Source of the DNA: Massilia pinisoli
GTDB lineage: Bacteria > Pseudomonadota > Gammaproteobacteria > Burkholderiales > Burkholderiaceae_D
Reading direction: 5' to 3'
DNA length: 64,000 nt
Assembly (NCBI RefSeq): GCF_024753285.1
Contig: NZ_JANUGW010000018.1
Coordinates: 62,001-126,000, forward strand
The notes under the pieces were generated by a model, which was given only the letters and a program-made list of their open reading frames with translations, searched no databases and was not told where the DNA came from. A program made the translations under genes and the position numbers. Below, piece after piece: positions 18,294-26,805 of the stretch (positions are counted from its first letter, which is position 1; every line of letters begins with the position of its first letter).

Positions 18294-20774
18294 TCACGGC
18301 TTCGCCGCGTACAACCCGAGCTCGGCCAGCGTCGTGAAGGTGCTGTCGCCGTTATTGGACGTGATGTTGAGCCGGTACCAGCGATACGCGCCCGGATTCG
18401 CGACCGTGTAGCTGTGCATCTGGATGCGGTACGGGAACGCCTGGCCGCTTTGCGTGTCGAGCGTGGTCCAGTTGACGCCGTCGTTCGAGCCCTGGAACTG
18501 CCAGTCCTTCGGATCGCGCCCGATCAGGTCGGTGGAGCTGATGACCGTGTAGCGCTGCACGGTCTCCGTGTGGCCGAGGTCATACTGCAGCCAGCCCATC
18601 ACGCCCTTGTAGAACCAGTACGACCCCGAGTTCTGGTCGAAGACGTACTTGGCGTTGGCCGGGTTGTTGGCACTGTCGTTCGGGGTGCCGCCGGTGGCGA
18701 CGTTCACCAGCGGATGCAGCGGCGTGGCGCTTGCTTCGGTCGCGTTGCCGCTCGTGCCGGCGGCGTTCGTCGCCGTGACGGTGTAGTAGTAGGTCGTGCC
18801 GTTGGCCACCGTCGTGTCGATGTAGCTGCCGCCCGTGACGTTCGATGCGACGGTCGTGTACGGGCCGCCGCTGGACGTGGCGCGCAGGACCGCGTAGCTG
18901 GTGGCGCCGGATGACTGCTGCCAGCGCAGCGGGACGGCGCCGTCGCCCGGCTCGGCCAGCAGCGTCGCGGGGGCGGCGGGGATGGCCGCCGGCGCGCCGC
19001 CATCGCCGCCCGTGATCTGGACGTTGCTGAAGATGGACGTATTCAGCGTGCCGTTGGCATGCGAGACGACCGCCAGGCCTGCATAGATCGTGTCGGGAAG
19101 CGGACCGTCGATGCGTCCGACGTCGGTCGCGGCCCAGTTGGTGCCATCGGGCGACACGTAACCCGTGATCATGTTCCCGATGCGCTCGAGCTTCACCCAA
19201 TACGAGGGCACGGTGTTCGCGATGGAAAGGGCCTTGTTGCCGTAGTTCGTGCCGCCGTACACCGCGAGATTCGGCATGTTCTGCTCGACCTTGACCTGGT
19301 TCGTCACCAGCATCGTGGCGCGCGGGGCGCCCTGGGCCAGGCTGGTGCGCATCATCACGCCCGCCTTGGCGTACGGGCTCGTATTCTGGATGGACTCGAC
19401 CTTCGCGATGATGGCGCCGTCGCCGGTGAGCGCCTGGTAGGCGAAGTGGCCGCTGTCGGCCGTGCCCCAGCTGTCGGCACCTGCGCCCACGACGGTCCAC
19501 GTGCCGTTGGCGTACGACGACGTGCCGGCCGGCGCCGCGCCGCCGATATCGGTATCGGACAAGCCCGACGTGATCGAGGCCGTCGCGGGAATCGCGAGTG
19601 CCGGCGGGGGCGTTGCCGTGGAGGTGTCGACGTCCTTCAGGAACATGAAGCTGGTACTGTCCACCGGCATCCAGAGGCGCCGCTGCGCGATATACGGGGC
19701 CTGCATGCCCTTGCGGACGACGTAGGCGCCGTAAATCTGGTTGAGGACGACGTTGCCGCCGCCCCATCCGCCCCATCCGCGGTTCGTATTGTCGGCGGTG
19801 TAGTAGGCATCGGTCGTGCCGAACGGGAGGAACGGCGTGGGCGCGAGCTCGTTCACGCGCGCGAAGTACTCACCGGCCGCCAGCAGGCGGTTGTCGAAAT
19901 CGGAGTAGACGTCGATGCCTTGCTTCCACAGCGCCTCGGCGAGCATCGTCAGCGACTTGAGCTGGCCGTGGGCGTGTCCCTGGTCGCGCAGCGAGTCGCC
20001 GAGCATGCCGATGTCGTTCGAGCTGCGCAGCCCGATGTGGGCCAGCGTGCGGGTCTGGGCGACGACCCGGTTCAGCGTGTCGGCGTCGTCGTTGAAGATG
20101 GCCATCAAGCCGAGGGCGTTCAGCGCGAGCGCGCCCTTGTTGGCGGCGCCGAACATGTTCTCGCCGTAGGGGTTCGATGCCGGCATCAGCACGTTGGCGA
20201 AATAGGCTTTCACGGTGGCCGTGTCGGCATCCGTCCACTCGTTCCACGTGCCGCGCAGGATGTCCGCGCCGCCCACGAACGCGTAAGCGTAGTCGCCCAG
20301 GTCGAGCATCGACTCGCGGCCCGAGAACTGGGTCTGCGTGGTGGCCCACGCCATCAGGATGTCGTGCGCCTTCTTCGCGTACTCCCGGTTGCCCGTGAAA
20401 TACCACATCCGCGCCAGGTTCCAGATCGCGACCATGTCGTTGCGCCATGGCCAGAGATTCAGGTCGGGGGCGCGGCTCACGGTCGCGTACGGGCCCGCCA
20501 TGCCGTAGGTGAGCTTGGCCTTGCCGTCGTTCGCCAACTGATCGTAGGCCGATTTCCACGGCTGCCTGCCCTGGTCGACGTACGACTTGACCGTCTGGAG
20601 ATCGGAGAGGGTCAGCGGCGTGCCCGGATGCGCGAAGCCGGTGGTCTGCGCGGCGCCGTAACCCGGGAGTAGGGCTGTGCTCAACGCCATCAGCGCAGCG
20701 GCGACGCCGGTTGGCTTGAACATGCGGGTCTTCGCTCGGATCTTCGTGGACGAATCTTTGGAACTGGTTTTCAT
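18294..20774 (-). CDS. Secreted multidomain alginate-lyase-like enzyme
   Basis: An 826-residue exported protein. The signal region extends to about residue 42. An alginate lyase-like (alpha/alpha toroid) domain covers about 45-390 (MWYFTGNREYAKKAHDILMAWATTQTQF, ANKGALALNALGLMAIF). Then come a DUF1349/beta-sandwich-like module (about 400-590, GVMMRTSLAQGAPRA), a fibronectin type III domain (about 605-690) and a discoidin/F5-8C-like carbohydrate-binding module (about 700-826, KDWQFQGSNDGVNWTTLDTQ). It likely cleaves an acidic polysaccharide; alginate itself is not proven. Convergent with the methyltransferase gene. Confidence 0.85.
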   Translation of the reverse strand: MKTSSKDSSTKIRAKTRMFKPTGVAAALMALSTALLPGYGAAQTTGFAHPGTPLTLSDLQTVKSYVDQGRQPWKSAYDQLANDGKAKLTYGMAGPYATVSRAPDLNLWPWRNDMVAIWNLARMWYFTGNREYAKKAHDILMAWATTQTQFSGRESMLDLGDYAYAFVGGADILRGTWNEWTDADTATVKAYFANVLMPASNPYGENMFGAANKGALALNALGLMAIFNDDADTLNRVVAQTRTLAHIGLRSSNDIGMLGDSLRDQGHAHGQLKSLTMLAEALWKQGIDVYSDFDNRLLAAGEYFARVNELAPTPFLPFGTTDAYYTADNTNRGWGGWGGGNVVLNQIYGAYVVRKGMQAPYIAQRRLWMPVDSTSFMFLKDVDTSTATPPPALAIPATASITSGLSDTDIGGAAPAGTSSYANGTWTVVGAGADSWGTADSGHFAYQALTGDGAIIAKVESIQNTSPYAKAGVMMRTSLAQGAPRATMLVTNQVKVEQNMPNLAVYGGTNYGNKALSIANTVPSYWVKLERIGNMITGYVSPDGTNWAATDVGRIDGPLPDTIYAGLAVVSHANGTLNTSIFSNVQITGGDGGAPAAIPAAPATLLAEPGDGAVPLRWQQSSGATSYAVLRATSSGGPYTTVASNVTGGSYIDTTVANGTTYYYTVTATNAAGTSGNATEASATPLHPLVNVATGGTPNDSANNPANAKYVFDQNSGSYWFYKGVMGWLQYDLGHTETVQRYTVISSTDLIGRDPKDWQFQGSNDGVNWTTLDTQSGQAFPYRIQMHSYTVANPGAYRWYRLNITSNNGDSTFTTLAELGLYAAKP

Positions 20775-21259
20775 CGGTACCCTTCGTTAATAAACATCAC
20801 TCGCCGGCACGTCAATTGTGACTGCCGCGACAACATTCTTGGCAATACGTCATCGCGTGCCGGGACCGTCACGTTCAAGGGCGTTCGGGCGTCCCCGTCG
20901 CCTTGCGCGTAGCCTGGTCTCGAAACGAGGAATTTGTTCGAGCATCAAACTGTTAAATTATGGCAGTCATATTGCCGGACGGCAATAGATTTCGTATGCA
21001 TAAATATTGAGTAGAATTAATCTAGCATTAATGCAAATGACGCCGCATTCCGTTTGACATTAACGGGAGCGGCTCTGGCAGTCTTCCTTCGGCACACGCC
21101 GCGTCCATGCGCGTGATGCCACCGTCCAGCACCCGGATCGCGCCGTCCGTCGCAAACCGCGAGCCGACGGGGAACGGCTTCCGCTATCGTGATCCCGCTG
21201 ACCAAACACGGGACGATCGAACGACGTCCGCCACCTTCGACCGGTTTTTTGGAAATGAC
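20775..21259. other. Long AT-richer intergenic region
   Basis: This 485-bp gap contains no convincing gene. It holds the palindromic promoter described at 20957-20986 and an AT-rich stretch (about 20935-21050) against a GC-rich background. A frame open from 21107 into the next gene lacks a ribosome site and is not counted. I see no other structure in it. Confidence 0.6.
20957..20986 (-). promoter_or_regulatory. Predicted promoter with palindromic operator for the lyase gene
   Basis: On the minus strand TTGCCG (20985-20980), a 17-bp spacer and CATAAT (20962-20957) form a sigma-70 promoter about 180 bp upstream of the lyase ATG. A perfect palindrome ATTGCCG-GA-CGGCAAT (20971-20986) covers the -35 box, the position expected for a repressor. 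No LacI/GntR-type regulator is adjacent, so the binder is unknown. Confidence 0.55.
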
Positions 21260-21814
21260 ATGAACATGATCCGCGCCATCCTGTGCACCACCGCGCTTCT
21301 GGCGATCGCGACCTGCACCCACGCCCGTTCACCCGATGACAGCCGTCACGGTGCGAGCATCACGATCGATGACAAGGACGGCCCCGAGCGCGTCGTCGCG
21401 CGCCAGCGGCCGGCCTCCGGGAAGCCGCGCCTGGTGTCGACGAACCAATGGTCGGAAATGATGTTGAAGGACGAGACGGTGTACCTGCAGCTGACCGACT
21501 ACGGCATGAAGCAGGTCATGGAACCGCAGGACGCGCACGACAAGGACGAGGGCTTCCTCGGCAGCGTGCTGAAGACGATGGCGCTCAGCGGCGTGAAGCA
21601 GGTCCTCGACCACGGCCTGGCGCTGTCGCTGGTCGACACGCGGTCCGCGCTGGTGCGCGATGGCGAGGTCGTGTTCGTCACGTGCAAGGGCAAAGAAGTG
21701 TTCAACCAGGTCAAGATCAATGACCAGGTACTAAAGTATCCGCAGGCGAGCGCCGAGGAATTCGTGAGCAACGTCAACCGGCTGCGGGCGACGCTGCCGG
21801 CGTGCCGGCCCTGA
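21260..21814 (+). CDS. Exported hypothetical protein
   Basis: A 184-residue protein with signal peptide MNMIRAILCTTALLAIATCTHA. No family is recognised. The mature part begins with a disordered basic stretch, then a helical region (QWSEMMLKDETVYLQLTDYGMKQVM) and a compact domain with two strands around EVVFVTCKGKEVFNQVKIN. The start at 21260 has GGA nine bases upstream and gives a clean signal peptide; the frame is open 51 codons further upstream without support. Confidence 0.65.
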   Translation: MNMIRAILCTTALLAIATCTHARSPDDSRHGASITIDDKDGPERVVARQRPASGKPRLVSTNQWSEMMLKDETVYLQLTDYGMKQVMEPQDAHDKDEGFLGSVLKTMALSGVKQVLDHGLALSLVDTRSALVRDGEVVFVTCKGKEVFNQVKINDQVLKYPQASAEEFVSNVNRLRATLPACRP

Positions 21815-21838
21815 GCCGACACGCCGCATCGCCGTCGA

Positions 21839-22117
21839 TCAGGCCCGGCGCCGCATGCGTCCGGTGCGCGCAAAACCGTCGAGGACGTGCGCGGGCAGCA
21901 TCTTGACCATGCCGTGCAGGACGAGCGGCACGAGCACGAGCTCATCGACGGCGCCGATGACGGGCAACGCGAAATTCAACGGCTCGACGGCGAACAGCGC
22001 CAGCCCCGCCAGCCCGGGCAACAACCACCCGGGCCGGTTCTCGTGCCGGAGGGCGAACCACAGCAGGCGCAGGTCCTGGCCGGCGACGACGCGCCACAAT
22101 GCAACGATGCGTTTCAT
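21839..22117 (-). CDS. Small DUF1232-like membrane protein
   Basis: A 92-residue protein. It opens MKRIVALWRVVAGQDLRLLWFALRH and contains a DUF1232/YkvA-like core (PGLAGLALFAVEPLNFALPVIGAVDELVLVPLVLHGMVKMLP) with two hydrophobic segments. Families of this type are uncharacterised small inner-membrane proteins. Convergent with the preceding hypothetical gene. Confidence 0.7.
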   Translation of the reverse strand: MKRIVALWRVVAGQDLRLLWFALRHENRPGWLLPGLAGLALFAVEPLNFALPVIGAVDELVLVPLVLHGMVKMLPAHVLDGFARTGRMRRRA

Positions 22118-22280
22118 GGCTTCCCTCCATGGGTTGGGTTTCGGTGCCCCCTACATGGGTCGCCTGGGCCTGAACACAATGGAAAATAGGCAAGCCGTCC
22201 GAAAAAGAGGTGAGCCGAACGGGTGGCGGCGAACGTCGGCAATTGCTGGTCTAATAGCCTTTTGACCAAGGAGCCAATCC

Positions 22281-23159
22281 ATGAGCATCGCATTCATCGG
22301 CCTCGGCAGCATGGGCCACCACATGGCCGCCAACCTGCTGCGCTCCGGCCACCCCGTGCACGTGTGGAACCGCAGCCCGGAACCCGTGCAGGCGCTGGCC
22401 GCGCTGGGCGCAAAGCCGGCTGCGACGCCCGCCGAGTGCGGCATCGCCGACGTCGTCTTCACCATGCTCGCGGACGACGACGCGACGCGCGCCGTGCTGC
22501 AAGGCGGCGGCGTGCTGGACGCGATGGCGCCCGGCAGCATCCACGTCAACATGGCCACCGTCTCCGTTGCGTTCGCGCGCGAGATGGCGGCGCTGCACGT
22601 CGAACGCGGCATCGGCTACGTTGCCGCGCCCGTGCTGGGCCGCGTCGACGTGGCGGCAGCGGGCAAGCTGAACATCCTCGCAGGCGGCAGCGACGAATTG
22701 ATCGCGCGCGTGCAGCCGCTGTTCAACCTGATGGGACAAAAGACGTGGCGCTTCGGCAGCGAACCGGCGCAGGCGAACGCCGTCAAGCTCGCGTGCAACC
22801 TGATGCTCGCATGCGCGATCGAGGCGACGGGCGAGGGCACCGCGCTCGCACGCTCGCACGGCGTGCCGGCCGCGGATTTCATCGACCTCGTCACGAGCAC
22901 GCTGTTCGCCGGCTCGCCCGTCTACAAGGGCTACGGCGGGATGATCGCCGAAGAGCGTTATTCGCCGGCCGGCTTCAAGTTGTCGCTGGGCCTGAAAGAC
23001 GTACGCCTCGCGGTGGAGGCGGGCCGGGACAGGGGGCTGCCGCTCGCGTTCGGTTCCACGTTGCAGGCGACGTTGCAGGATGCCGTCGCACAGGGTGACG
23101 CCGACCTCGACCTGGCGGCGCTGGGCAAGCATGTCGCGCGGCAGGGCAGGCTCGGGTAA
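22281..23159 (+). CDS. NAD(P)-dependent beta-hydroxyacid dehydrogenase family oxidoreductase
   Basis: A 292-residue cytoplasmic enzyme of the 3-hydroxyisobutyrate dehydrogenase/tartronate semialdehyde reductase family. The Rossmann motif is GLGSMGHHMA, the substrate loop is APVLGRVDVAAAGKLNILAGG, and the catalytic lysine segment is ANAVKLACNLM. AAGGAGCC precedes the ATG. The variant substrate loop makes the exact substrate uncertain. Its last 59 bp are repeated imperfectly at 23956-24014. Confidence 0.88.
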   Translation: MSIAFIGLGSMGHHMAANLLRSGHPVHVWNRSPEPVQALAALGAKPAATPAECGIADVVFTMLADDDATRAVLQGGGVLDAMAPGSIHVNMATVSVAFAREMAALHVERGIGYVAAPVLGRVDVAAAGKLNILAGGSDELIARVQPLFNLMGQKTWRFGSEPAQANAVKLACNLMLACAIEATGEGTALARSHGVPAADFIDLVTSTLFAGSPVYKGYGGMIAEERYSPAGFKLSLGLKDVRLAVEAGRDRGLPLAFGSTLQATLQDAVAQGDADLDLAALGKHVARQGRLG

Positions 23160-23293
23160 GGCGCCAGTATCGTCGAGTGTTGTGCCGTATTGACGGTAAA
23201 TAAAATAATTGCAACAAACATTCATTTTTGTAATGAAAAAGTTCTTTATGGAATGGTATATTGACATATATCAAACATTTCAAGGAACCCAGC

Positions 23294-23944
23294 ATGAAAG
23301 TCCGCTCCACAGCCTGCGCAGCGCTGCTCGCCTGCCTCACCCTCGACGCCAACGCCAGCGTCATCACCCTGCAGGTCGCGACCGGCCCCGTGGGCACGCA
23401 GACGAGTGCCGCCGCGTACAAGGCGGCGGTCGATGCCGACATTGCCAACCCTGCCGGCTACAAAGGCAGCAAGGCCGTGGCAACCTACGACAACGTGACG
23501 GTCAAGAATTATTTCGGCGCGCTAAGCAACTACGCGTTCGAGGCGACGATCGATTTCGGCGTCACGTCCGCGCAGGCCGGCACCTGGAATTTCCGTACCG
23601 GCGTCGATTTCGGCTACGGCGGCGCGCTGTTCATCGACGGCGTCGCGCTTGGCTACAATTCGCACGACATGTGGTGGGCCAATAACTATGGCACGGTGAA
23701 CGGCAGCCTGACCGGTTCGGCCGTCCTGGCGGCCGGCAACCACGAGTTCAAGATCTACGGGATGGAAGCGTGCTGCGACGGCAACCAGCAGGCGCAGTTC
23801 AAGGCGGCGAACGCCGCCGCGTTCAAGACGTTCGCCGGCAACGACACGCTGAACGCCGTGCCGGAACCGATCAGCATCGCGACGTTCGGCCTGGGCGCCG
23901 GCGCCATGGCCCTCATCCGCCGCCGTCGCCGCAAGTCGGCTTGA
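23294..23944 (+). CDS. CCXG-type PEP-CTERM protein
   Basis: A 216-residue secreted protein: signal peptide ending near ANAS, a beta-rich PA14-like body (WNFRTGVDFGYGGALFIDGVALGY) with the paired cysteines of MEACCDG, and a C-terminal sorting tag VPEPISIATFGLGAGAMALIRRRRRK (PEP motif, hydrophobic helix, basic end; shown here as its parts PEP / GLGAGAMAL / RRRRR). Such tags are processed by an exosortase, none of which lies in this window. Its upstream 130 bp are strikingly AT-rich. AAGGAACCCAGC precedes the start at 23294. Confidence 0.85.
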   Translation: MKVRSTACAALLACLTLDANASVITLQVATGPVGTQTSAAAYKAAVDADIANPAGYKGSKAVATYDNVTVKNYFGALSNYAFEATIDFGVTSAQAGTWNFRTGVDFGYGGALFIDGVALGYNSHDMWWANNYGTVNGSLTGSAVLAAGNHEFKIYGMEACCDGNQQAQFKAANAAAFKTFAGNDTLNAVPEPISIATFGLGAGAMALIRRRRRKSA

Positions 23945-23955
23945 TTCGGGAACGG

Positions 23956-24014
23956 CCGACCTCGGCCTGGCGGCGCCGGGCAGGCACGTCGCGCGACAGG
24001 GCAAGCTGGGCTGA
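23956..24014 (+). repeat. Diverged copy of the 3' end of the dehydrogenase gene
   Basis: This 59-bp stretch matches 23101-23159 with about 9 mismatches and no gaps. In the same frame it still encodes DLGLAAPGRHVARQGKLG and a stop, against DLDLAALGKHVARQGRLG in the intact gene. The two copies flank the CCXG PEP-CTERM gene. It has no start or ribosome site of its own and is a pseudogene remnant or a duplication scar. Confidence 0.8.
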
Positions 24015-24133
24015 CCCGGCGGCGCACTGACGCGCCCGAATTCACGCGATTTTAACCATCTCGTGTATTTTGGAAAGATTTTCACGGCGGGCGGCCCCGT
24101 ACAATGTCCGGATTTCAACGACAACTGCCCGCC

Positions 24134-24988
24134 ATGACTTGTCTGCTGCGCCTGCACGACGTTACCCACCGCTTCGGCAAGGTCCTCGCGCTGGACGGGC
24201 TCAGCCTGTCCGTGCCGGAGGGTGCCATCTACGGCTTCCTCGGCCGCAATGGCGCGGGCAAGACCACGACGCTGCGCGTGCTGATGGGCCTTACGCCGCC
24301 CGACGCGGGGCGTATCGAATTGTTCGGCGAGGAGATCCGCGCCGTGCCCGTGCGCCTGAAGCGACACATCGGGTTCGTGCCGCAGGAACCGCATTTCTAT
24401 CCGTGGATGACGGCCGTCCAGCTGGGCCGCTTCGTCGGCGATTTCTACCCGACCTGGGACGACGCCGAATACCGGCGCCTGCTGCGCCGCCTCGACATCC
24501 CGACGGACCGCAAGGCCTCGGCCATGTCGGGCGGGACGCGCACCAAGCTGTCGCTGGCGCTGGCGTTCGCGCCGCGTCCCCCCTTGCTGCTGCTGGACGA
24601 GCCGACGACGGGCCTCGACCCGGTCGCGCGGCGCGAATTCAACGACCAGCTGATCGAGCTGCAGCGCGAGCAGGGCACGACCGTGATGTTTTCCTCGCAC
24701 CTGGTCGGCGAGGTCGAGCAGGTGGCGCACGCGGTCGGCATCATCCAGGCGGGCAGCGCACGGTTCGAAGGCACGGTCGACAGCCTGCGCGCGCAGGTGC
24801 GGCGCGTCGTCGGCCTGGACGAGGCGACGGAAGCATCGTGGCTCGAGCGCGTGCGCGGCGACGTGTTCCGGGCCGACGAGGCGGCGTGGCGCGCCAACGT
24901 GCTGCCGCCGGGCGCCGTCGCCGAGCGGCTCGGCCTGGAAGACATCTTCCTCGCGTTCGCGCGCACGGACGAGGTGCGTGCGACGTGA
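24134..24988 (+). CDS. ABC transporter ATP-binding protein
   Basis: A 284-residue ATPase: Walker A GRNGAGKTTT (37-46), signature MSGGTRTKLSLALA, Walker B LLLLDEPTTGLDP and the switch segment VMFSSHLVGEVEQ. It is of the ABC-2 exporter type (like YtrB/NatA). The start at 24134 (MTCLLRLHDVTHRFG) aligns with the family; a frame start 30 bp upstream is possible and neither has a strong ribosome site. Its stop overlaps the GTG of the next gene by 4 bp. Confidence 0.95.
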   Translation: MTCLLRLHDVTHRFGKVLALDGLSLSVPEGAIYGFLGRNGAGKTTTLRVLMGLTPPDAGRIELFGEEIRAVPVRLKRHIGFVPQEPHFYPWMTAVQLGRFVGDFYPTWDDAEYRRLLRRLDIPTDRKASAMSGGTRTKLSLALAFAPRPPLLLLDEPTTGLDPVARREFNDQLIELQREQGTTVMFSSHLVGEVEQVAHAVGIIQAGSARFEGTVDSLRAQVRRVVGLDEATEASWLERVRGDVFRADEAAWRANVLPPGAVAERLGLEDIFLAFARTDEVRAT

Positions 24989-26805
24989 GGGCGCTGTTGC
25001 GCAAGGAGTGGATCGAACACCGCCTGTTCCTCCTCGGGCTCTATCTCGGCGGCGCCGTCGTGCTGTTCATGGCCTGGATCGTGGCGCGTGACGGCGTCAC
25101 GCCGTTGCGCGCCTGGAGCACGCTGGTCGCAGCGTACGGGGCGTTGATGTCCGTCCTGCTGGCCAACCGCCTCGTGATGCGCGAATACGGCGCCGGCACC
25201 CAGCTTTTCCTCGAAGCGCTGCCGGTCGGCCGCGGCACGGTGCTGGCGACGAAATGGCTGGCCGGGTGGGGCGCGCTGCTGTCGTTCTTCGCGCCCGCGT
25301 TCGGGCTGGTGCTGTGGGGCGCGCGCGAGCACGTGTACCTGGGTGGTGGCCTGCCGGGCGCGATCGCGCTGCGCAGCGGCGTGTTCCTGCTGTTCGTGTA
25401 CACGGGGGCGTTCGCCGTCGCGCTCACCTTGCGCCTGCGTTTCGTCGTGTGGGGCGTCCTGTTCTTCGGTGTCGCCCTGTTCGACCAGCAGGCGCAGATG
25501 CCGCTGCGCACATGGCCACCGTTCGCCCTCGTCCAGCTCGACATGGTGGTGGTGCCGCACGTGCCCTGGCGCGCGCTGGCGATCACCGGGACGCTGACCG
25601 CCGCGCTGGCCGCCGTGGCGCTGCTGCTGGCGCTCGCGGCGCGCGGCGCGTTGCCCGTCGTGCTGGCGCGGCCCCTGTCGGCGCGCGCACGCACGCTGGT
25701 GGCGTTCGTGCTCGTCGGGTCGGCCGGCCTGTCGACGCTGGTCGAACACCGTGCGGCGGCGCCGCCGTTCCGGCTGCAGCAGGCCGTGTCCAGCCGCGGC
25801 GAGACCGCGGTGCACGTCGGCTGGCAGGGGACCGTCGCCGGCGTGCCGGCGGCGCAACTGGCCGAACGCCTCGCGTCCGACCTGTCTGCCTTGCGGACCT
25901 GGCTGGGACTGGCCCCGCTGGCCCAGCTGTCCCTCGTGCCCGACGCATGGCGCGAACCCGACGAGATCACGTTCGAACACGGCGGCGCGCACCACCTCGT
26001 GATCCGCGCCGCACTGGGCGCCCCGGACCTGTCCCTGCCGCAGCTGCAGGAAGTGGCCCGTGGAGCGCACATCGTCGACCAGTCGCCCGTGCAGGGCTGG
26101 CGCGAGGACCGCAGCTGGCTCGTGTGGGGCTTCGCGAGCTGGTGGGGCTCGGAGCAGGACGGCGCACGCCGCGTGCTGCTGCAGCGCCGTGCCGCCGCCG
26201 CGGCCCGGCTGCTGGCGGCGCGCGGCATGGACGTCCGCACGGCGCTGGCCGTGCCCGACGCGATGGACGAGCAGCTGGGCGATTGCCTCGCCGTCGCCCT
26301 GTCCTGGCGCGCCGTGCAGACGCTGCGCGACCGGCTCGGCCCCGAACGCTTCCGCAGCCTGATGCGCGCGGCACTGTCCGGGCCCGGCGCCGACGACGCG
26401 CGCGCGCTCATCGAGACGCGTGCCACGGCCCGGCTGCTCGACGAGGCCGGCGTGCCCCTGTCCGACCTGGCCCGCGCCGTCGACGCGGCTCTGGCGCCGC
26501 TGCCTGCCGGGCCTGCGCCCGCCGCACTGCGGGTCGACGCCGTGCCGCAGGCGGGCGCGCTGGCCGCGCTGCGCTACCGCGTCGCGGGTTCCGCGCCGGC
26601 GGGCCTGGCCGTACGCTACGCCGTGCTGCGCCCGATGATGGGCACCATCGATTCGGCGACCACCTCGTGGGCCGGCGCGGCGCCGGACGGCGTGCTGCCG
26701 ATGACGTTCGCCGCCGGCACCCGTGTCTTCGTGACGGCCGACGCCCCCGATCCGGCACTGGGCTGCCGCTACCGCTTGGGCGCCGTGCGCGCGGAGGTAC
26801 CATGA
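24985..26805 (+). CDS. ABC-2 type permease fused to a degenerate M1-like domain
   Basis: A GTG start at 24985 overlaps the ATPase stop (GTGA). The 606-residue product has about seven membrane segments (residues about 10-250), then a soluble region. Around GWREDRSWLVWGFASWWGS (about residue 370) it resembles the zinc-site region of M1 aminopeptidases, where NEGFA would be expected. Here the glutamate is replaced and the HExxH position reads AHIVDQ, so zinc binding is lost. It is probably a structural or substrate-binding pseudoenzyme paired with the next protein. Confidence 0.8.
   Translation: MRALLRKEWIEHRLFLLGLYLGGAVVLFMAWIVARDGVTPLRAWSTLVAAYGALMSVLLANRLVMREYGAGTQLFLEALPVGRGTVLATKWLAGWGALLSFFAPAFGLVLWGAREHVYLGGGLPGAIALRSGVFLLFVYTGAFAVALTLRLRFVVWGVLFFGVALFDQQAQMPLRTWPPFALVQLDMVVVPHVPWRALAITGTLTAALAAVALLLALAARGALPVVLARPLSARARTLVAFVLVGSAGLSTLVEHRAAAPPFRLQQAVSSRGETAVHVGWQGTVAGVPAAQLAERLASDLSALRTWLGLAPLAQLSLVPDAWREPDEITFEHGGAHHLVIRAALGAPDLSLPQLQEVARGAHIVDQSPVQGWREDRSWLVWGFASWWGSEQDGARRVLLQRRAAAAARLLAARGMDVRTALAVPDAMDEQLGDCLAVALSWRAVQTLRDRLGPERFRSLMRAALSGPGADDARALIETRATARLLDEAGVPLSDLARAVDAALAPLPAGPAPAALRVDAVPQAGALAALRYRVAGSAPAGLAVRYAVLRPMMGTIDSATTSWAGAAPDGVLPMTFAAGTRVFVTADAPDPALGCRYRLGAVRAEVP

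Noticed and set aside
24070..24984. Upstream extension of the first permease frame across the ATPase gene.
   Set aside because: That stretch is an out-of-frame reading of the ATPase. GTG at 24985 with a 4-bp overlap is the natural start.
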